Part shown: positions 25,601 through 34,807 of the stretch, in pieces
Numbering within the stretch: the first letter of the stretch is position 1
Layout of the letters: the number at the start of each line of letters is the position of its first letter
Assembly: GCF_003315205.1 (NCBI RefSeq)
Contig: NZ_QNRR01000006.1
Location: 248,001 to 312,000 of the forward strand
Direction: 5' to 3'
From: Roseimicrobium gellanilyticum
GTDB lineage: Bacteria > Verrucomicrobiota > Verrucomicrobiia > Verrucomicrobiales > Verrucomicrobiaceae
Length of the DNA stretch: 64,000 nt
Notes under the pieces: generated by a model
The model's database searches: none
Told to the model about the DNA's origin: nothing
Seen by the model: the letters and a program-made list of their open reading frames with translations, nothing else
Made by a program: the position numbers and the translations under genes

Positions 25601-26013
25601 TCCTTCGGCCAGGGAGCTCCCATCTTCACCCACTGCACGAGTGCTTCGATCTGATTCGCCGCGAGTTGGGGCTTCTTCGCGGGCATGGGCTCCGCACCCG
25701 CCGCGTGGCGGATGGCCTTGATGAGCACGCTGTTCTCAGGGTCGCCGGGGATGATGACCTTCTTGTAGTCTGTGCCGCGCATGACCCCCGCGCGTGAGTT
25801 GAGCATGAGGCCGCTCTTGGCCTTGTGTCCTTCGTGGCAGGAGTAGCAATTCTCCGCCAGCACCGGGCGCACGTTCTTCTCGAAGAAGGTGATCTGCTCC
25901 GCTGTGAAGACCGGTTCGGCTTCAGGCTTCGTGGATGCTGAGTACAAAGACGCAGTGCAGGCGGCCGTGACGCCGCCTGTCAGCATCAACCGGAAGGTCA
26001 AGGAGAAGGCCAT
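22666..26013 (-). CDS. Cytochrome-containing DUF1549/DUF1553 (PSD1) protein, pair 2
   Basis: A 1115-residue exported protein. The N-terminal PSCyt1 heme domain shows ENCYSCHEGHKAKSGLMLNSR and MPAKKPQL, giving a CxxCH and a likely distal Met. DUF1549 follows with RYSDTEGYQVGGKDYRFPYA and CARCHDHKFDPIPTKDYY. DUF1553 has DNPLTARVMVNRVWLQHFG and NTTVPQQALFLMNSPF. A beta-sandwich insert near the C-terminus (SQHATVLRWTSPFDGTIRI to FDWRPAIYGVD) resembles a carbohydrate-binding or galactose-binding-like module (inference). I use the ATG at 26013, since the frame can extend only to a TTG at 26043. Two CxxCH motifs suggest a redox role. Confidence 0.9.
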   Translation of the reverse strand: MAFSLTFRLMLTGGVTAACTASLYSASTKPEAEPVFTAEQITFFEKNVRPVLAENCYSCHEGHKAKSGLMLNSRAGVMRGTDYKKVIIPGDPENSVLIKAIRHAAGAEPMPAKKPQLAANQIEALVQWVKMGAPWPKEAAGDHQHASWEDHWAFQKVAKPAVPVVANPKLKPANPLDAFVAAKLEKAGLDFAPQTDRAILGRRLYVTLTGLPPSFEELQAFVKDPSPDAPAKLIDDLLNSPHYGERWGRYWLDVARYSDTEGYQVGGKDYRFPYAFTYRDWVVDSLNADMPYDEFLKHQIAADRIAGADAGSKNLAALGFLTVGDTFISNKDLQTDDRIDVLTRGTLGLTVTCARCHDHKFDPIPTKDYYAIYGVFSSSEIPEEFPVIGKASSEVEYAAYRGEVSKVEEKMTVFRKEVFDDMRKADRMREYLAFAQQAVKEDINGEAFRGKAGQLKLRDRVASRWREFVKRHTATSKPHPVMMAWKEFSTLPKEGFEQASAGVKDKLTKEGSATNAVIRNELAKRPAPKSMDEVLGLYADVFVTCLTGKEPDNADWQAVRSVLLEPQSPMAVPVDQVDQFFTRKDTETMTRFRNEIKKIELSSPGAPPRAMVMNDKEKPNDVRIFIRGNQGRPGEVAPRGFLTFLGGQKFSKGSGREELANAIASRDNPLTARVMVNRVWLQHFGSPLVSQTSDFGVQTPAPVQLDLLNWLSASFMEQGWSLKNLHRVILNSRTWQQSAVSTPDKDLKDADNTLLSRQSRQRLDYESMRDAMIDVTGTLNPAKMGGRPVALNAADVNSRRSLYLIVDRYNQATVPAMFDFANPDTHSPQRYNTTVPQQALFLMNSPFMRDQSGKLAAKLPQEGSTIDSQTITALYRKVLQREPKLEEVELAQRFVNDAMDLQDKPPFLWKYGAGKPQRDASGKITGYEFIPFATYNGTKSRKWWSMSKDMPDKQWSYTQWAEGGGHPGSQHATVLRWTSPFDGTIRISGRLDRDNPNGNGIRGLIISNKQGILVNDLIAPKSEKNMEVASLAVTRGEVIDFVVDSENGDTNSDSFDWRPAIYGVDEVNGKTTLLTKSDEDFNDASHWPIKRPRPQNPLSQLVQVLLMSNEFQFVD

Positions 26014-26191
26014 TTTTGAAGTCGTCCGCGGCTGGGTTTTCAATCAACACCACGGAAGCAATAAACGTGCTTTATGGGCCTGATTTTTCAACGGTGAGTC
26101 GTTCGCCCGAAACCAATTTGCCCAGTGATTTGAGCCGGAAGGCCCCACATCCCAGACTTGCAGTTTTTCTTCGATTGTGAATTATGGTCTC

Positions 26192-27205
26192 ATGCGTGCG
26201 CCCCCTACTTGTGTACGACTTTGGGCAGGCCTCAGTCTCGTGACGGGTTTCACACTCGCCACAGGCTTCTTGCATCAGGTAGCGGCCGCCACGGGCACCG
26301 GAAATGACACCGAAATCCTCGCGAGGGATTTGGGCGGGACCAGGTGGTTCTGGCACGGGCGGGAGGACCGCGTTCTGGAACTCCGCAAGGACGGCACTTT
26401 TGACCTCGAGGACTGGAAGCAGCAGGGCATCTCCGCCATCTGGAAAGCCACCGGACCAAAGCAGGTGACGGTGACCGTGGTCAGTCAAAAGTTCAGGAAC
26501 CTGACCGCCACCCTCGACTTCGACACCTCCCTGAACTCGTTCACCGGCAAGGATTTGGACCAGAAGCGAGCCATCGCACCCAGCCCTCGCATAGCTGTCA
26601 GTCCGGGACCGGGAGGCGGACACCCCGCACTCACCAAATTGCTTGGCGGCACCCAATGGTACTGGCACGGGAAAAAGGACAGGGTGCTCGAATTCCGCAA
26701 GGATGGGAACTTCCAACTCGCAGACTGGGCTCAACAGGGGATCAGTGCCGTCTGGCAAGCCTCCGGGGAACGCGAGGTCACCGTCACGGTCACCAGCGCG
26801 AAATTCAAGAACCTGACGGCCACGCTCATTTTCACCGAGAATCTCAGCCTCTTCACAGGCACGGATCTCGACAAGAATCGCATCATCGCCGTGAGCCCAC
26901 GCGTGGATGACGGAGCCTTGCTGGCCCAGAACTTGGGCGGCACCCGGTGGCTCTGGCACGGAAAAAAGGACCGCGTGATGAAACTGCGCAAGGACGGACA
27001 CTTCGAGCTGGGCGACTGGAACCAGCAAGGCATTTCCGCCGTGTGGCAGGCGACCGGCCCAAGGGAAGTCACGGTGACCGTCATCAGCCCCAAGTTTCGG
27101 GACCTCACGGCAACCCTCGTCTTTGACGGGGGCCTGACTTCCTTCACTGGCACCGACCTCGACAAGAAGCGGCAGGTCGTCAGGAGCCCGCGTGTCGATC
27201 ACTGA
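26192..27205 (+). CDS. Exported protein with three tandem ~95-residue repeats
   Basis: A signal-peptide-like N-terminus (LWAGLSLVTGFTLATGFLHQVAAA) is followed by three copies of one domain. Each begins LGGT(R/Q)W.WHG..DRVLE.RKDG.F.L.DW and continues QQGISA(I/V)W.A.G...VTVTV.S.KF.NLTATL.F...L..FTG.DLD..R. Spacing is about 90-105 residues. The pattern is that of a lipocalin-like or small beta-barrel repeat seen in planctomycete and verrucomicrobial secreted proteins, but I cannot name the family. The start is uncertain: a GTG at 26177 would add 5 residues. It is followed by the DUF4291 gene on the same strand. Confidence 0.7.
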   Translation: MRAPPTCVRLWAGLSLVTGFTLATGFLHQVAAATGTGNDTEILARDLGGTRWFWHGREDRVLELRKDGTFDLEDWKQQGISAIWKATGPKQVTVTVVSQKFRNLTATLDFDTSLNSFTGKDLDQKRAIAPSPRIAVSPGPGGGHPALTKLLGGTQWYWHGKKDRVLEFRKDGNFQLADWAQQGISAVWQASGEREVTVTVTSAKFKNLTATLIFTENLSLFTGTDLDKNRIIAVSPRVDDGALLAQNLGGTRWLWHGKKDRVMKLRKDGHFELGDWNQQGISAVWQATGPREVTVTVISPKFRDLTATLVFDGGLTSFTGTDLDKKRQVVRSPRVDH

Positions 27206-27334
27206 CAATCGAGCCCAGCCTGCGACCTACATCCGCAAGGCCGTCGGACTCTTGCTCTTTTGCTTTCCCCCTTCAGAGTGACGATTGGGGCAGTCAGTCC
27301 ATTCTCCAGAGAACGGACCTTATTCCGCACCACC

Positions 27335-27931
27335 ATGCCAGCACCCCATGAAATCCGTGCCACGTATGATCGCGACAACATCGTGATGTACCAGGCCTAT
27401 TCCCCGGCCATCGCGGATGCGGCATTGAAAGCTCAGACATTCGTACCGCCATTCTCCATGGAGCGGATGACCTGGATCAAACCATCATTTCTCTGGCTCA
27501 TGCACCGTAGCAACTGGGGGAGTAAAAACGGTCAGGAGCGGACCCTTGCAGTCACGATATCTCGCAGCGGGTGGGAAGAGGCTCTGAGCAAGGCCGTCCT
27601 CACCGTGTACGAGCCTTCTGTGTTCAAGTCCAAGACCGACTGGGATGAGCGATTCCAAAACTCCGAAGTTCACGTGCAGTGGGATCCGGAGCGCAACCTT
27701 CGTGGGGCTTCACTCAACTGGTACAGCATCCAGGTGGGCATCAGCCGTCATGTCATTCGGGAGTTCGTCGACGACTGGATTCAAAAAATCGAGGACTTCA
27801 CCCCACGTGTCGCGAAGATTCACACCTTGCTGCGCAGCGGAAAGGCAGATGAAGCAAAGCGCCATCTGCCAGTCGAGCGAGTCTATACGCCACCAGCAGC
27901 CATCGCAAGACGGCTGCTGATCCACTCGTGA
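27335..27931 (+). CDS. DUF4291 family protein
   Basis: A 198-residue cytosolic protein that closely follows the DUF4291 pattern: [19 protein letters not shown], then [43 protein letters not shown] and [15 protein letters not shown]. The family is widespread in bacteria and fungi and has no established biochemical function that I know of. The ATG at 27335 matches the usual N-terminus of the family; the open frame upstream to 27260 is not needed. It is convergent with the RND permease gene across a 39-nt gap that shows no clear hairpin. Confidence 0.85.
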   Translation: MPAPHEIRATYDRDNIVMYQAYSPAIADAALKAQTFVPPFSMERMTWIKPSFLWLMHRSNWGSKNGQERTLAVTISRSGWEEALSKAVLTVYEPSVFKSKTDWDERFQNSEVHVQWDPERNLRGASLNWYSIQVGISRHVIREFVDDWIQKIEDFTPRVAKIHTLLRSGKADEAKRHLPVERVYTPPAAIARRLLIHS

Positions 27932-27970
27932 TCAGAAGAGCCTGACGGACTGGTGAAGCCCGTCGCCAGC

Positions 27971-30900
27971 TCACGAAATCTCCCCGGCAATCTCATGCGC
28001 GTCCGCGTGCGCATTGCGGCGCTTCATGAACTTCGCGATGATCACGTAGAACACCGGTGTGAAGATCAGGCCGAAGAACGTCACCCCGATCATCCCGTAG
28101 AATACCGCGGTACCGAGCGCCTGGCGCATCTCCGCACCGGCACCACGTGCCAGCACAAGCGGGAGCACGCCGAGGATGAAGGCGAAGCTGGTCATCAGAA
28201 TCGGACGCAAACGCAGACGGCAGGCTTCCACCGCTGCCTTGAACCGATCCTCGCCGGCATCCTGTCTCTGTCGCGCAAACTCCACGATGAGGATCGCATT
28301 CTTCGCCGCCAGACCAATCAACACCACCAGACCGATCTGGGTGAAGAGGTTGTTGTCCTGCCCGCGCAGCCATACGCCGCCGATGGCACTGAGCAGACAC
28401 ATGGGCACGATGAGGATCACTGCAAGCGGCAGCAGCCAGCTCTCATACTGGGCAGAGAGCACCAGGAAGACGAAGAGCACGCACAGCGGGAAGACGAATA
28501 CGATCGTGTTCCCCGCGAGGATCTGCTGGTACGTCAGGTCCGTCCATTCGAAGTCGAATCCGGATGGCAGGTTTTCTTTGGCAAGGCGGCTCACCGTCTC
28601 AATCATCTCACCGGAACTCACCTCTAGCCCGGTGTTCCCGTTGATGTCGGAACTGGTGAACATGTTGTAGCGCTGCACGCGGTCGACGCCGCCAATCTTG
28701 GTCACCTTCACCATCGCTCCTAGAGGCACGAGGTTTCCATCACGGTTTCTCGTCTTCAGGGCTGTGACATCTTCGGGCTTCACACGGTATTGCGGCTCCG
28801 CCTGGGCGGTAACCTGCCACGTGCGGCCGAAGAGGTTGAAGTCATTCACATACATGGACCCCAAGTAGACCTGCAACGTCTCATTCAGATCATTGAGAGA
28901 GACCCCCATGTTCTTCGCCGCCTGGCGATCGATGTCCACATAGTACTGGGGTGCATTCGAGCGGAAGCCGGTGATGATGGAGGTGAAGCCCGGCTCCTTG
29001 CTGATGGCATCCACCAGCTTCTGAGTCGCGCCCTGGAGAGCCGTGAAACCGGCATTGTCGAGGTCCTGCACTTGCAGCTTGAAGCCCCCGGCATTCCCCA
29101 GACCACGCAGCGGTGGTGGCGGCAGAATCAGCACGCGCGCCTCCTGGATGCCTGCGGTGCGCTTCTTCAGCTCCGCCATCAGGGCATTCACGTGCTGGGA
29201 TGCGTCTCGCTCGGCGAAGGGCTTGGGAATGATGAAGGCCGCACCCACGTTCGACTGGTTGGCCTGGAGCACAGAGGAGTAGCCCACAATGGCGAAGGTA
29301 TGGTCTACACCGGGAATTTCCCGTGCGATGGCGTCGATTCGTTTCGTCACCGCATCGGTGCGGTCAAAGGAAGCTCCATCGGGAAGCTGGATAACCACGA
29401 GGAAGTAGCCCATGTCCTGCACGGGAATGAACCCCGTGGGCACTTTTTTGAAGAGCCATCCCGCGGAGTAGATCAGTCCCCCGTAGAGGAACAGCATGAT
29501 GAACGCCATGCGGATGATCCGTGCCACGGCGCCGCCGTAGAAGACGGAAAGCTTGTCGAAGACATAGTTGAAGCCGCGGAAAAACCAGTTTTTCCGCGGT
29601 GGCTTTCCATTTGCATCGAGCTCCTCATGCTTCAGGAGCAGCGCACAGAGCGCGGGAGAAAGGGTGAGCGAATTCAGCGCGGAGATCACCGTGGATACGG
29701 CAATGGTCAGCGCGAACTGCTGGTAGAACTGGCCGGTGATGCCACCAAGGAATGCCGTGGGCACGAACACCGCACAGAGTACCAGCGCCACAGCAACGAC
29801 CGGGCCGGTCACTTCCTTCATGGCCCGCAGGGTGGCCTCACGGGCATGGAATCCCTTGGCCAGATAGCGCTCCACATTCTCCACCACCACGATGGCGTCA
29901 TCCACCACGATGCCGATGGCCAGCACCAGTCCGAAGAGCGAGAGGTTGTTCAGCGAGAAGCCGAAGACCAGCATCACGGCCAGTGTGCCGATGAGTGACA
30001 CCGGGACCGCAAGCAGCGGAATGATACTGGCGCGCCAGTTCTGCAGGAACACAATCACCACCAGCACCACCAGCAGCACCGCCTCCAGGAGCGTGTGCAG
30101 CACGGACTTCATGGAGTCCCGCACGAACTTCGTCGGGTCATAGTTGATGCGGTAGTCCACACCCGGCGGGAAGCGCTCCTTGATCTTCTTCATCTCGGCA
30201 TACACCGCATCTGCCGTGGACAATGCATTGCTACCTGGAAGCTGGAACACACGGAGGGAGATGGCGTTCTTCCCGTCCATATAACTTTTCACCGAGTAGT
30301 CACGTGCGCCCAGTTCCACCCGTGCCACGTCCCTCACGCGAATCACGTCACCATTGTCTCCGGTGCGCAGCACGATGTCGCCGAACTCATCTGCAGTGAG
30401 CAAGCGGCCACGTGTCGTCAGCGTGTACTGGAACTCCGTGCCGGCAGGCGCGGGCTGCTGGCCGAGCTGGCCCGCCGCCACCTGCACGTTCTGCTCACGT
30501 ACCGCACGCACGAGGTCGCCTGCGGTGAGATTGCGCGCGGCGAGCTTGGCCGGGTCCAGCCACAGACGCATGTTGAAGTCCAGGCCACCGAGCGTCGAAG
30601 CCTCCGCCACACCGGGGAGCCTCGCGATACGGTTCTGCACTTGCAACGCGACGTAGTTCGCCAGGTAGAAGGTGTCGCGCGATTCATCCGGCGAGTAGAA
30701 CTGCACGGACATGGTGAGATCCGGCGAGCGCTTCTGCGCGGTCACGCCGAGCCGGCGCACATCCTCAGGCAGACGTGGCAGGGCCGCATTCACCCGGTTC
30801 TGCACCAGCACCTGGGCCTGATCCAGGTTCGTGCCCAGTTTGAAGGTGATGGTGATCTGCAGCCTGCCGTCACTCGTGCTGGAGGAGGAGAGGTAGAGCA

Positions 30901-31129
30901 TGTTCTCCACCCCGTTGATTTCCTGCTCAAGTGGGGCAGCCACAGTCTCAGCCAGGGTCTGCGCATTGGCGCCGGGATAGGTGGCGGCCACCACCACGGT
31001 GGGCGGAGCCACCTCTGGATACTGCGATACCGGCAACGCGAAGTACGCAAGACCACCCAACAGGGTGATGATGATGCTCAGTACCGCGGCGAAGATGGGA
31101 CGGTCGACAAAGAAGCGGGGGAGATTCAT
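27971..31129 (-). CDS. RND-family efflux transporter permease (HAE1/AcrB type)
   Basis: A 1052-residue inner-membrane proton/drug antiporter of full AcrB length. TM4 contains GIVVDDAIVVVENVER, whose adjacent Asp pair is the proton relay, and TM10 contains GLAAKNAILIVEFA with the matching Lys. The N-terminus MNLPRFFVDRPIFAAVLSI is the usual family start. Periplasmic porter domains include VEVNGVENMLYLSSSSTSDG-like and QIEGVDHTF-like segments typical of HAE1 pumps. It lies 15 nt downstream of its adaptor gene, forming a two-gene operon. No TolC-type outer-membrane factor follows, so the pump probably uses one encoded elsewhere. Substrates are likely hydrophobic toxins. Confidence 0.95.
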   Translation of the reverse strand: MNLPRFFVDRPIFAAVLSIIITLLGGLAYFALPVSQYPEVAPPTVVVAATYPGANAQTLAETVAAPLEQEINGVENMLYLSSSSTSDGRLQITITFKLGTNLDQAQVLVQNRVNAALPRLPEDVRRLGVTAQKRSPDLTMSVQFYSPDESRDTFYLANYVALQVQNRIARLPGVAEASTLGGLDFNMRLWLDPAKLAARNLTAGDLVRAVREQNVQVAAGQLGQQPAPAGTEFQYTLTTRGRLLTADEFGDIVLRTGDNGDVIRVRDVARVELGARDYSVKSYMDGKNAISLRVFQLPGSNALSTADAVYAEMKKIKERFPPGVDYRINYDPTKFVRDSMKSVLHTLLEAVLLVVLVVIVFLQNWRASIIPLLAVPVSLIGTLAVMLVFGFSLNNLSLFGLVLAIGIVVDDAIVVVENVERYLAKGFHAREATLRAMKEVTGPVVAVALVLCAVFVPTAFLGGITGQFYQQFALTIAVSTVISALNSLTLSPALCALLLKHEELDANGKPPRKNWFFRGFNYVFDKLSVFYGGAVARIIRMAFIMLFLYGGLIYSAGWLFKKVPTGFIPVQDMGYFLVVIQLPDGASFDRTDAVTKRIDAIAREIPGVDHTFAIVGYSSVLQANQSNVGAAFIIPKPFAERDASQHVNALMAELKKRTAGIQEARVLILPPPPLRGLGNAGGFKLQVQDLDNAGFTALQGATQKLVDAISKEPGFTSIITGFRSNAPQYYVDIDRQAAKNMGVSLNDLNETLQVYLGSMYVNDFNLFGRTWQVTAQAEPQYRVKPEDVTALKTRNRDGNLVPLGAMVKVTKIGGVDRVQRYNMFTSSDINGNTGLEVSSGEMIETVSRLAKENLPSGFDFEWTDLTYQQILAGNTIVFVFPLCVLFVFLVLSAQYESWLLPLAVILIVPMCLLSAIGGVWLRGQDNNLFTQIGLVVLIGLAAKNAILIVEFARQRQDAGEDRFKAAVEACRLRLRPILMTSFAFILGVLPLVLARGAGAEMRQALGTAVFYGMIGVTFFGLIFTPVFYVIIAKFMKRRNAHADAHEIAGEIS

Positions 31130-31144
31130 GATCGGCGCAGTCCG

Positions 31145-32311
31145 TTACTTCGCGGCAGTTCCTTCCAAGGGCCATGGCATGGGCGACTCCTGGGGATTCA
31201 CCTTGCCACTGTTGCGCACGGCCATGAGGCCGTTGATCACGATTTTCTCCCCGGGCTTCAAACCGTTCCGGACAATCCGCAGACCATCCTCCAGCGCGCC
31301 GGTTTCGATGGTGCGGTAGTGCGCCACATTCTCCGCATCCACCACAAACACGAAAGGCCTTCCCTGATCGCTCCCGATGGAGCTGTCGCGTACCAGCAAA
31401 GCATCGTATTCCCCACTGCCAGGTACACGCACACGAGCGAAGTACCCTGGGGACATCAGTGAGTCCTTGTTCGGAAACACGCAGCGAGACCGGATGGTGC
31501 CCGTGTCCGGGGAGATTTCGTTGTCCACGAAGTCAACCACCCCCCGGTGCGGGAAGCCTTCTTCATTCGCGAGCGCCATCTCCGCCTCCACTTCGCCGAA
31601 GAGCGCGCTGGCCCGCTTGCCCTGCTTGTAGAGCTCACGGTATTTCAGCGAGGAACGCTCATCCACCTCAATGTAACAGTAGATGGGGTCCACGGCCACG
31701 ATGGTGGTGAGCAGGGTCGAGTTGTTCGAGTCGTCACCTATGACGAGGTTCCCCTCACGCACACGGGCATCACTGATGCGACCGGCGATGGGCGCACGTA
31801 CTTCGGTGTGAGCCAGATCAATCTTCGCCAGCTCCACAGCCGCAGCCGCAGCACGCACCTCAGCATCGGCGCCCCGGCGGGTGTTCACGCGCTGCTCGAA
31901 GTCTTCCGCAGAGATTGCCTTTGCAGCCACGAGCCCCTCAGCGCGTCTCGCCTCACTGGCAGCCAGCTCCTGCCGCGTACGGGCCCTCTCCAGTTCCGCC
32001 TCGGCACGCTCCACGGTGGCACGGTAGGAACGGGGATCGATGGTGTAGAGGACATCGCCTGCCTTCACTTGGGCGCCGTCCTTGGCGTGGACTTTGTCCA
32101 GATAGCCGGAGACGCGCGCGCGCAGCTGCACCGTCTGGGGTGAAGCGAGGCGTCCCACATATTCATCCCATTCCTTGAGTCTTTTCTGCACCGGCACAGC
32201 CACGGTGACATTGGGAATTGTCTGGGCGGATGCCGGAGGGGCTGGCTTCTCGCAAGAGGCGAGCAAACCGGCCACCCCTGCGAGCGCGAGGAGTTTGGGG
32301 AATCGTGTCAT
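31145..32311 (-). CDS. RND efflux periplasmic adaptor (membrane fusion lipoprotein)
   Basis: A 388-residue MFP/AcrA-type adaptor. A lipoprotein signal (MTRFPKLLALAGVAGLLASC) places the lipidated Cys at residue 20. The barrel-sandwich hybrid is visible as LRARVSGYLDKVHAKDGAQVKAGDVLYTID, then a long alpha-hairpin rich in RAEAELERARTRQ, and KIDLAHTEVRAPIAGRISDA. The C-terminal membrane-proximal domain includes LKPGEKIVINGL. It links the inner-membrane RND pump to an outer-membrane channel. The ATG at 32311 is chosen because it begins the lipoprotein signal; an upstream in-frame start at 32347 is not credible. Confidence 0.94.
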   Translation of the reverse strand: MTRFPKLLALAGVAGLLASCEKPAPPASAQTIPNVTVAVPVQKRLKEWDEYVGRLASPQTVQLRARVSGYLDKVHAKDGAQVKAGDVLYTIDPRSYRATVERAEAELERARTRQELAASEARRAEGLVAAKAISAEDFEQRVNTRRGADAEVRAAAAAVELAKIDLAHTEVRAPIAGRISDARVREGNLVIGDDSNNSTLLTTIVAVDPIYCYIEVDERSSLKYRELYKQGKRASALFGEVEAEMALANEEGFPHRGVVDFVDNEISPDTGTIRSRCVFPNKDSLMSPGYFARVRVPGSGEYDALLVRDSSIGSDQGRPFVFVVDAENVAHYRTIETGALEDGLRIVRNGLKPGEKIVINGLMAVRNSGKVNPQESPMPWPLEGTAAK

Positions 32312-32418
32312 CAGGAAGGGGTTGGGGGGACCAAAACGTACGCACATACCCTGTGCAAGGTTGCAGCGTCCGGTCCATTGGATGCGCTACGCAGCCAAAA
32401 TGGGACCCCTAGCTGTAC

Positions 32419-33327
32419 CTAGGAAATTTTGTTAGCTCGGGGATGCGCCCCTTCATAGACCTTCTTCATGCGCTCCGTGGTCACATGAGTGTAGATTTGC
32501 GTAGTGCTCAGGCTGGCATGTCCCAGGAGTTCCTGAACACTCCGGAGGTCGGCGCCATTATCTAGCAGGTGCGTGGCAAAACTGTGACGAAACTTGTGAG
32601 GCGTCACCTTCACCGGCACGCCGGCGAGACGGCAGTATTTTTTAACGATGTCGGTGATGGCCTGGGTCGTCATGCGTTTCCCCACCTTGCTGCGGAAGAG
32701 TGCACCGTCGTGCACCCCCGCCTTGCTGCGGTAACGCTGCACTGCGGTCACTGCAGGCGCACCCATGGGACAGAAACGTTGCTTCCTCCCCTTTCCCAGC
32801 ACCTTCACCGTCTCGGTGTACACATCCACGTCCTCCACGTTCATACCGGCGAGTTCACTGATGCGGACGCCGGTGCTGTAGAACATCTCAAGAATGGCCG
32901 CATCGCGCTCGGGTGCCCATGCAGGAGCCTGCTTTTCCTTCGGAGTGACCATGGGCAGATCGAGCATGGAGGTCACCTGGTTCACCGTGAGCGTGACCGG
33001 CAGCTTCTTCTCCTGCTTGGGAAGCTGCACCTCCAGCAACGGATTCTTGGCCAGCCCGCAACGGCGTGAGAGAAACTTGAAGAAGGAACGAAGGGCCGCG
33101 AAGTGCAGCCGGATGGTGGCGCGGCCCAGTTCAGCCTTCATCTGCTCGAACAGGTAGCGCCGGAAATCATCTGCGGCGAGGGCCTCCCATGAGGTGAATC
33201 CGCGATGATCCTTGCGGAAGGTATCCAGCGCGTGCCGGTAGTTCTCCAGTGTGCGCGGTGACGCATTCCGCTCCACCTCCATGAAAGTGAGGAAGCGTTC
33301 CGTAAGGGAGTCGGGCTCGAGGGGCAT
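32419..33327 (-). CDS. Tyrosine recombinase of the XerC/XerD type
   Basis: A 302-residue recombinase, the usual length for chromosomal XerC/D. The N-terminal core-binding domain (about 8-90) has RTLENYRHALDTF. The catalytic domain carries Arg155 (STGVRISELAG), Lys179 (LGKGRKQR), His244 and Arg247 (PHKFRHSFATHLL), His270 (LLGHASLSTTQIYTHV) and the nucleophile Tyr279, all at positions matching E. coli XerC. It is therefore probably the dimer-resolution recombinase acting at dif with FtsK, not a phage integrase. No att-like flanks or other phage genes are nearby. A 7-bp hairpin (33331-33354) sits 3 nt upstream of the ATG. Confidence 0.88.
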   Translation of the reverse strand: MPLEPDSLTERFLTFMEVERNASPRTLENYRHALDTFRKDHRGFTSWEALAADDFRRYLFEQMKAELGRATIRLHFAALRSFFKFLSRRCGLAKNPLLEVQLPKQEKKLPVTLTVNQVTSMLDLPMVTPKEKQAPAWAPERDAAILEMFYSTGVRISELAGMNVEDVDVYTETVKVLGKGRKQRFCPMGAPAVTAVQRYRSKAGVHDGALFRSKVGKRMTTQAITDIVKKYCRLAGVPVKVTPHKFRHSFATHLLDNGADLRSVQELLGHASLSTTQIYTHVTTERMKKVYEGAHPRANKIS

Positions 33328-33419
33328 GCGCGTGGCACTCGCGTGAATGCCACGGGAAGGATTAACGCAAAGCAGCGAAGCAGCAAAGAGAATGGAGACT
33401 TCGCGTGGTACGGCATGTT

Positions 33420-34799
33420 CTAGGAAACAATCTCCATGGCCACACGCCCGTGCACATCCGTGAGGCGGAAGTCGCGGCCCGCGTACTTGTAAGTGAGGAT
33501 TTCGTGATCAAGCCCCAGGAGGTGCAGGATGGTGGCGTGGACATCGTGGGTGTCCATCTTGCCTTCCACGGCTGCCTTTCCAGTCTCATCCGTGGCACCA
33601 TGGCGCATGCCGCCTTTTACACCGCCGCCGGCCATCCACATGGTGAAGCCGGTGGCGTTGTGACCGCGACCGTTGCCATCACCCTTGTCATCGTTGGGCG
33701 TACGGCCGAACTCGCCACCCCACAGGATGAGGGTGTCCTTTAGCATATCCCGCTGCTTCAGATCCGCGATGAGGCCGGAGATGGGCTTGTCGATGGACTC
33801 GGCCCGGCTACCAAGGTTCTGCCGCAGGTTGTTGTGATGATCCCACCCGGTGTGGGTGATCTGAATGAAGCGTACGCCTTTCTCGGCAAGACGTCGCGCC
33901 GTCAGGCACTGTGTGCCAAAGCGTTCGGTGGCTGCATTGTCGAGACCGTACAGAGCACTCATGGAATCCGGTTCCTTGGAGAGGTCGAGCACGCCCGGTA
34001 CGGAAGTCTGCATCTGGCAGGCCATCTCCATGGATTGGATCACGCCTTCCAATTCCGGGTTGGAAGGATCGTGCTGAGTGAGCAGGCGACGATTCAGCTT
34101 CTGCATGAAGTCCACCTGAGTGCGCTGATTTTCATAGGTGAGCAGCGGGTCCAGATTGGGCAGGCCGCGCTGGCCTCCGCTGATGCGTGTGCCCTGGTAG
34201 GTGGCTGGAAGGAAGGCGGAACCATAGTTCATGGCGCCACCTTGATCATGCGGAGGGTCAATGGTGATGAAGCCCGGCAGATCCTGTGCCTCTGTACCGA
34301 GGCCATAGACCGACCACGCGCCCAGCGAAGGACGCACGAACATCTCATTCCCAGTATGCAGCGCGACGGTGGCCTGCTGGTGCGAAGGCGTGCGGGTGGT
34401 GCAACCATTCAACAAGCACAGCTCATCGGCATGCTTCGAGAGTTCCGGGAACGCCTCGGAGATCATGAGGCCACTCTTGCCGCGGGGCTCGAACTTGAAG
34501 CGAGAGCCCAGAATCGCACCACTGGGCCCGCCTTCACGATCCGCGATCTCCGGCTTCCAGTCGAAGGTGTCGAGATGGCTGGGGCCTCCCTGCATGTAGA
34601 GGAAGATCACACGTTTCGCCTTGGGAGCATGATGTGGCTTCTTCGGTGCGAGGGGATTGACATAACCGGCCTTCTGCTCCGCTGCCTGAAGCTGCCAGCC
34701 ATTGAGCGCAGAAAATGCCAGCCAGCCAAATCCGGCACTGGTGCTCTGCAGGAAGCCACGACGCGTGGTCGCCAGGGAGATGTTTGAGCAGGTGTTCAT
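33420..34799 (-). CDS. DUF1501 protein, pair 3
   Basis: A 459-residue Tat-type exported protein (TTRRGFLQSTSAGFGWLAFSAL) with VIFLYMQGGPSHLDTFDWKPE, LILWGGEFGRTPNDDKGDG and GHNATGFTMWMAGGGVKGG. It ends in a short FRLTDVHGRVA motif shared by the window's DUF1501 proteins. I start it at the ATG at 34799, because 34814 would be a TTG start 15 nt upstream. It is separated from its PSD1 partner by 42 nt containing the A+T-rich motif at 34808-34836. It is probably a periplasmic hydrolase of unproven substrate. Confidence 0.9.
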   Translation of the reverse strand: MNTCSNISLATTRRGFLQSTSAGFGWLAFSALNGWQLQAAEQKAGYVNPLAPKKPHHAPKAKRVIFLYMQGGPSHLDTFDWKPEIADREGGPSGAILGSRFKFEPRGKSGLMISEAFPELSKHADELCLLNGCTTRTPSHQQATVALHTGNEMFVRPSLGAWSVYGLGTEAQDLPGFITIDPPHDQGGAMNYGSAFLPATYQGTRISGGQRGLPNLDPLLTYENQRTQVDFMQKLNRRLLTQHDPSNPELEGVIQSMEMACQMQTSVPGVLDLSKEPDSMSALYGLDNAATERFGTQCLTARRLAEKGVRFIQITHTGWDHHNNLRQNLGSRAESIDKPISGLIADLKQRDMLKDTLILWGGEFGRTPNDDKGDGNGRGHNATGFTMWMAGGGVKGGMRHGATDETGKAAVEGKMDTHDVHATILHLLGLDHEILTYKYAGRDFRLTDVHGRVAMEIVS

Positions 34800-34807
34800 G
34801 GGCGTGG

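Noticed and set aside
23836-25797. 653-residue open frame on the plus strand
   Set aside because: It lies entirely antisense to the PSD1 gene of pair 2, whose domains are clear. Its sequence is Arg/His/Leu-rich with no motif, as expected from the complement of GC-rich coding DNA.
30095-31462. 455-residue open frame on the plus strand
   Set aside because: It is antisense to the RND permease and adaptor genes, both of which have full-length conserved motifs.
32419-33327. Tyrosine recombinase as a sign of a prophage or integrative element
   Set aside because: Length and catalytic spacing match housekeeping XerC/D, and no att-like repeats or phage genes are present nearby.
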